Below are positions 62,640-64,000 of a stretch of 64,000 nt of DNA, in pieces. Within the stretch, counting starts at the first letter, position 1, and the number at the start of each line of letters is the position of its first letter. The stretch is from Arion vulgaris (taxonomy: Eukaryota > Mollusca > Gastropoda > Stylommatophora > Arionidae): NCBI GenBank assembly GCA_020796225.1, contig CM036755.1:64052049-64116048 (forward strand), written 5' to 3'. The translations under genes were made by a program, and so were the position numbers. The notes beneath the pieces were generated by a model. It was not told the origin of the DNA. It made no database searches and saw nothing but the letters and a program-made list of their open reading frames with translations.

Positions 62640-62912
62640 GTCCGTGTGGTGCCGAGGCTTGACAGGGAAGTAAGAAATAGTACCACTTCGATCTACAAGG
62701 CATGTCGTAAGAGGCGCCTGGTGTAGGGGTCTAGAGAAGCTACCCTAGTAAATAAAAAAGCCTCGCAGAAACCTGATGTGTTGGTCTACCTGTAGTCGCA
62801 TAAGTGGAGCAACGCACAATCGCTCTTAGTCTTAGATCACAGAAAATCACAGAGTGATTAACAAGTGGTTGATATGAATCGTTCGAAGAGGAAAAAGAAG
62901 AAGAAACAAATG
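62640..62912 (+). mobile_element. SINE-C copy
   Basis: TCCGTGTGGTGCCGAGGCTT head, GATCTACAAGGCATGTCGTA, GTTGGTCTACCTGTAGTCGC, AACGCACAATCGCTCTTAGT, GATTAACAAGTGGTTGATAT and a GAAAAAGAAGAAGAA tail. Confidence 0.9.
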
Positions 62913-63029
62913 AGAAGCCACACTATTTGACCACAAAATTTGCTTTACTATATTTACTTTGAAATGTTTCCAACTTGTGCGTGATAACATGGGTCATTTT
63001 CCAGCACACACACACACACTCATTACTCA

Positions 63030-63080
63030 ATAGGTTGTCCTGAATATAACTGCGCCACCCCAACAGTGATTTGTATTTTT
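63030..63080 (-). mobile_element. LINE-beta 3' scrap
   Basis: ACTCAATAGGTTGTCCTGAA and TGCGCCACCCCAACAGTGA match the complement of the LINE-beta terminus (15000-15025). Confidence 0.5.
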
Positions 63081-63109
63081 TCTTTCATAGCCATATATGA
63101 ATTGTTTAT

Positions 63110-63305
63110 TAATTGTTAATGAACTTTTGCCTGGGTAATGGCTTTTCATCTACTTTGATCGATTTTTAACTGCCAATGGTTATTTTATATGCTCAACTTA
63201 AAAATGGGACCTACGTATTGTTGCGCTTGTTATATGAGACCAAAAAACACGACATCAAAAATCATTGGAAAATAACCAGATAGTTCCATACGGGATGCGT
63301 GCGAC
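63110..63305 (-). mobile_element. SINE-G, 5' half, diverged
   Basis: TAATGAACTTTTGCCTGGGT, TTTTATATGCTCAACTTAAA, GGGACCTACGTATTGTTGCG and TTATATGAGACC correspond to SINE-G in complement. Confidence 0.55.
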
Positions 63306-63374
63306 GTATGTTTGAAGGGGAACATCTGAGATTCACGTCACTGTGATAAATATTGCAATGTTTATATAAACACG

Positions 63375-63565
63375 TAATCACAAAGTATTGTAGTTTGACA
63401 AATTACAAAAACAATGACAATATACAGCAATGTTTCGACCAACAAGGCCTTTATCAAGAAAACGAACAACAGGAGTAACAAATTAAAAAAAAAAGTATTT
63501 AAACAAATTTTGCTGTATATAGTCACTGTTGTTGTAATTTGTAAAACTATAGTACATTGTGGTAA
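63375..63565. repeat. inverted pair of the TTGATAAAGGCC...GTCGAAAC module
   Basis: Left arm (63375-63440) contains ACAAATTACAAAAACAATGA and ATACAGCAATGTTTCGACC; right arm (63505-63562) contains TTGCTGTATATAGTCACTGT and TGTAATTTGTAAAACTATAG. The arms are complementary over about 55 bp with a 65-bp spacer. Confidence 0.75.
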
Positions 63566-63659
63566 CGTCTTTCGACAATCAAATAGTTTTACTTCAGTCT
63601 CATCAATAAAATGTTTGTATGTAAACACCATGTCTCAAAAATTGAGTTATTTGCTTCAC

Positions 63660-63713
63660 ATTGAACATCACATTTAACATCACATTGAACATCACATTGT
63701 ACATCACATTGTT
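63660..63713. repeat. 12-bp tandem repeat
   Basis: ACATCACATTGA repeated about five times. Confidence 0.93.
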
Positions 63714-63794
63714 TACTAGAGCAAATGTCGTAACCTATCAGCTAGCTTCACTGTAACGCACCCAAACATTTCACTGACGGTTAAACAACAGATG

Positions 63795-64000
63795 ATCAAC
63801 AACATTTAGAGAATGAAGAATAGACTTTCAGAAGATTGATGAGAACATGAACAACATTTAGAGAGCAAAGAATAGACTTTCGGAAGACTTTGATGAGAGC
63901 ATCAACAACATTTAGAGAGCAAAGAATAGACTTTCAGAAGACTTTGATGAGAGCATCAACAACATTTAGAGAGCAAAGAATAGACTTTCAGAAGACTTTG
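63795..64000. repeat. 54-bp minisatellite, cut by the window end
   Basis: ACATTTAGAGAGCAAAGAAT, AGACTTTCAGAAGACTTTG and ATGAGAGCATCAACA recur about four times and run off the end. Confidence 0.93.

Noticed and set aside
1..64000. A bacterial-type defence, toxin or operon system
   Set aside because: No operons, no intact bacterial-type genes; SINEs, LINEs and MITEs show that this is animal nuclear DNA.

Overview
This window looks like repeat-dominated intergenic DNA from an invertebrate animal nuclear genome. The evidence is several SINE families with tRNA-like heads, decayed non-LTR retrotransposons (LINEs), DNA-transposon MITEs with exact target-site duplications, and about twenty minisatellite or microsatellite arrays. 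There is no operon structure and no intact host gene. A mollusc would fit, but that is a guess from the repeat style; nothing here fixes the species. Family names below (SINE-A to SINE-L, LINE-alpha and so on) are working labels defined by similarity inside this window.

Layout. 1-5.4 kb: two paralogous 43-bp minisatellite loci, a 23-bp array, SINE-B and SINE-G pieces, a LINE-beta tail and a piggyBac-like MITE. 5.4-8.6 kb: an old minus-strand LINE-alpha split by a plus-strand LINE-gamma with an 8-bp target-site duplication. 8.6-18.5 kb: SINEs plus 39-bp, 22-bp, 57-bp, CATC and CT arrays and a possible solo LTR. 18.5-23.3 kb: a 2.18-kb inverted-repeat element flanked by TA with a GC-rich interior, running directly into a 2.3-kb 35-bp array. 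23.3-30 kb: SINE and LINE-tail mosaic. 30.2-31.4 kb: an 80/77-bp satellite. 31.6-44.5 kb: SINEs, LINE tails, a 32-bp array made of the LINE-alpha 3' end, hAT-like MITEs and a second piggyBac-like MITE. 44.5-50.7 kb: 38-bp and 43-bp arrays and RNase H-bearing LINE remnants. 50.7-64 kb: more LINE tails, two hAT-like MITEs, 30-bp, 26-bp, 19-bp, 33-bp, 44-bp and 54-bp arrays.

How the parts relate. LINE remnants carry APE-type endonuclease, reverse transcriptase and RNase H motifs, all broken here. SINE-A, -B and -C share one head with different tails and end in GAA-rich tails, as does LINE-alpha, which suggests (not proven) that such LINEs mobilised them. Many tandem arrays start inside or exactly at the edge of a LINE or SINE, so transposon ends appear to seed minisatellites. 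Only two short stretches hint at host protein sequence: a 136-nt candidate exon at 56808-56943 (minus) and a 28-codon piece at 40232-40318 (minus) that resembles the start of a histone-fold protein; both are weak.
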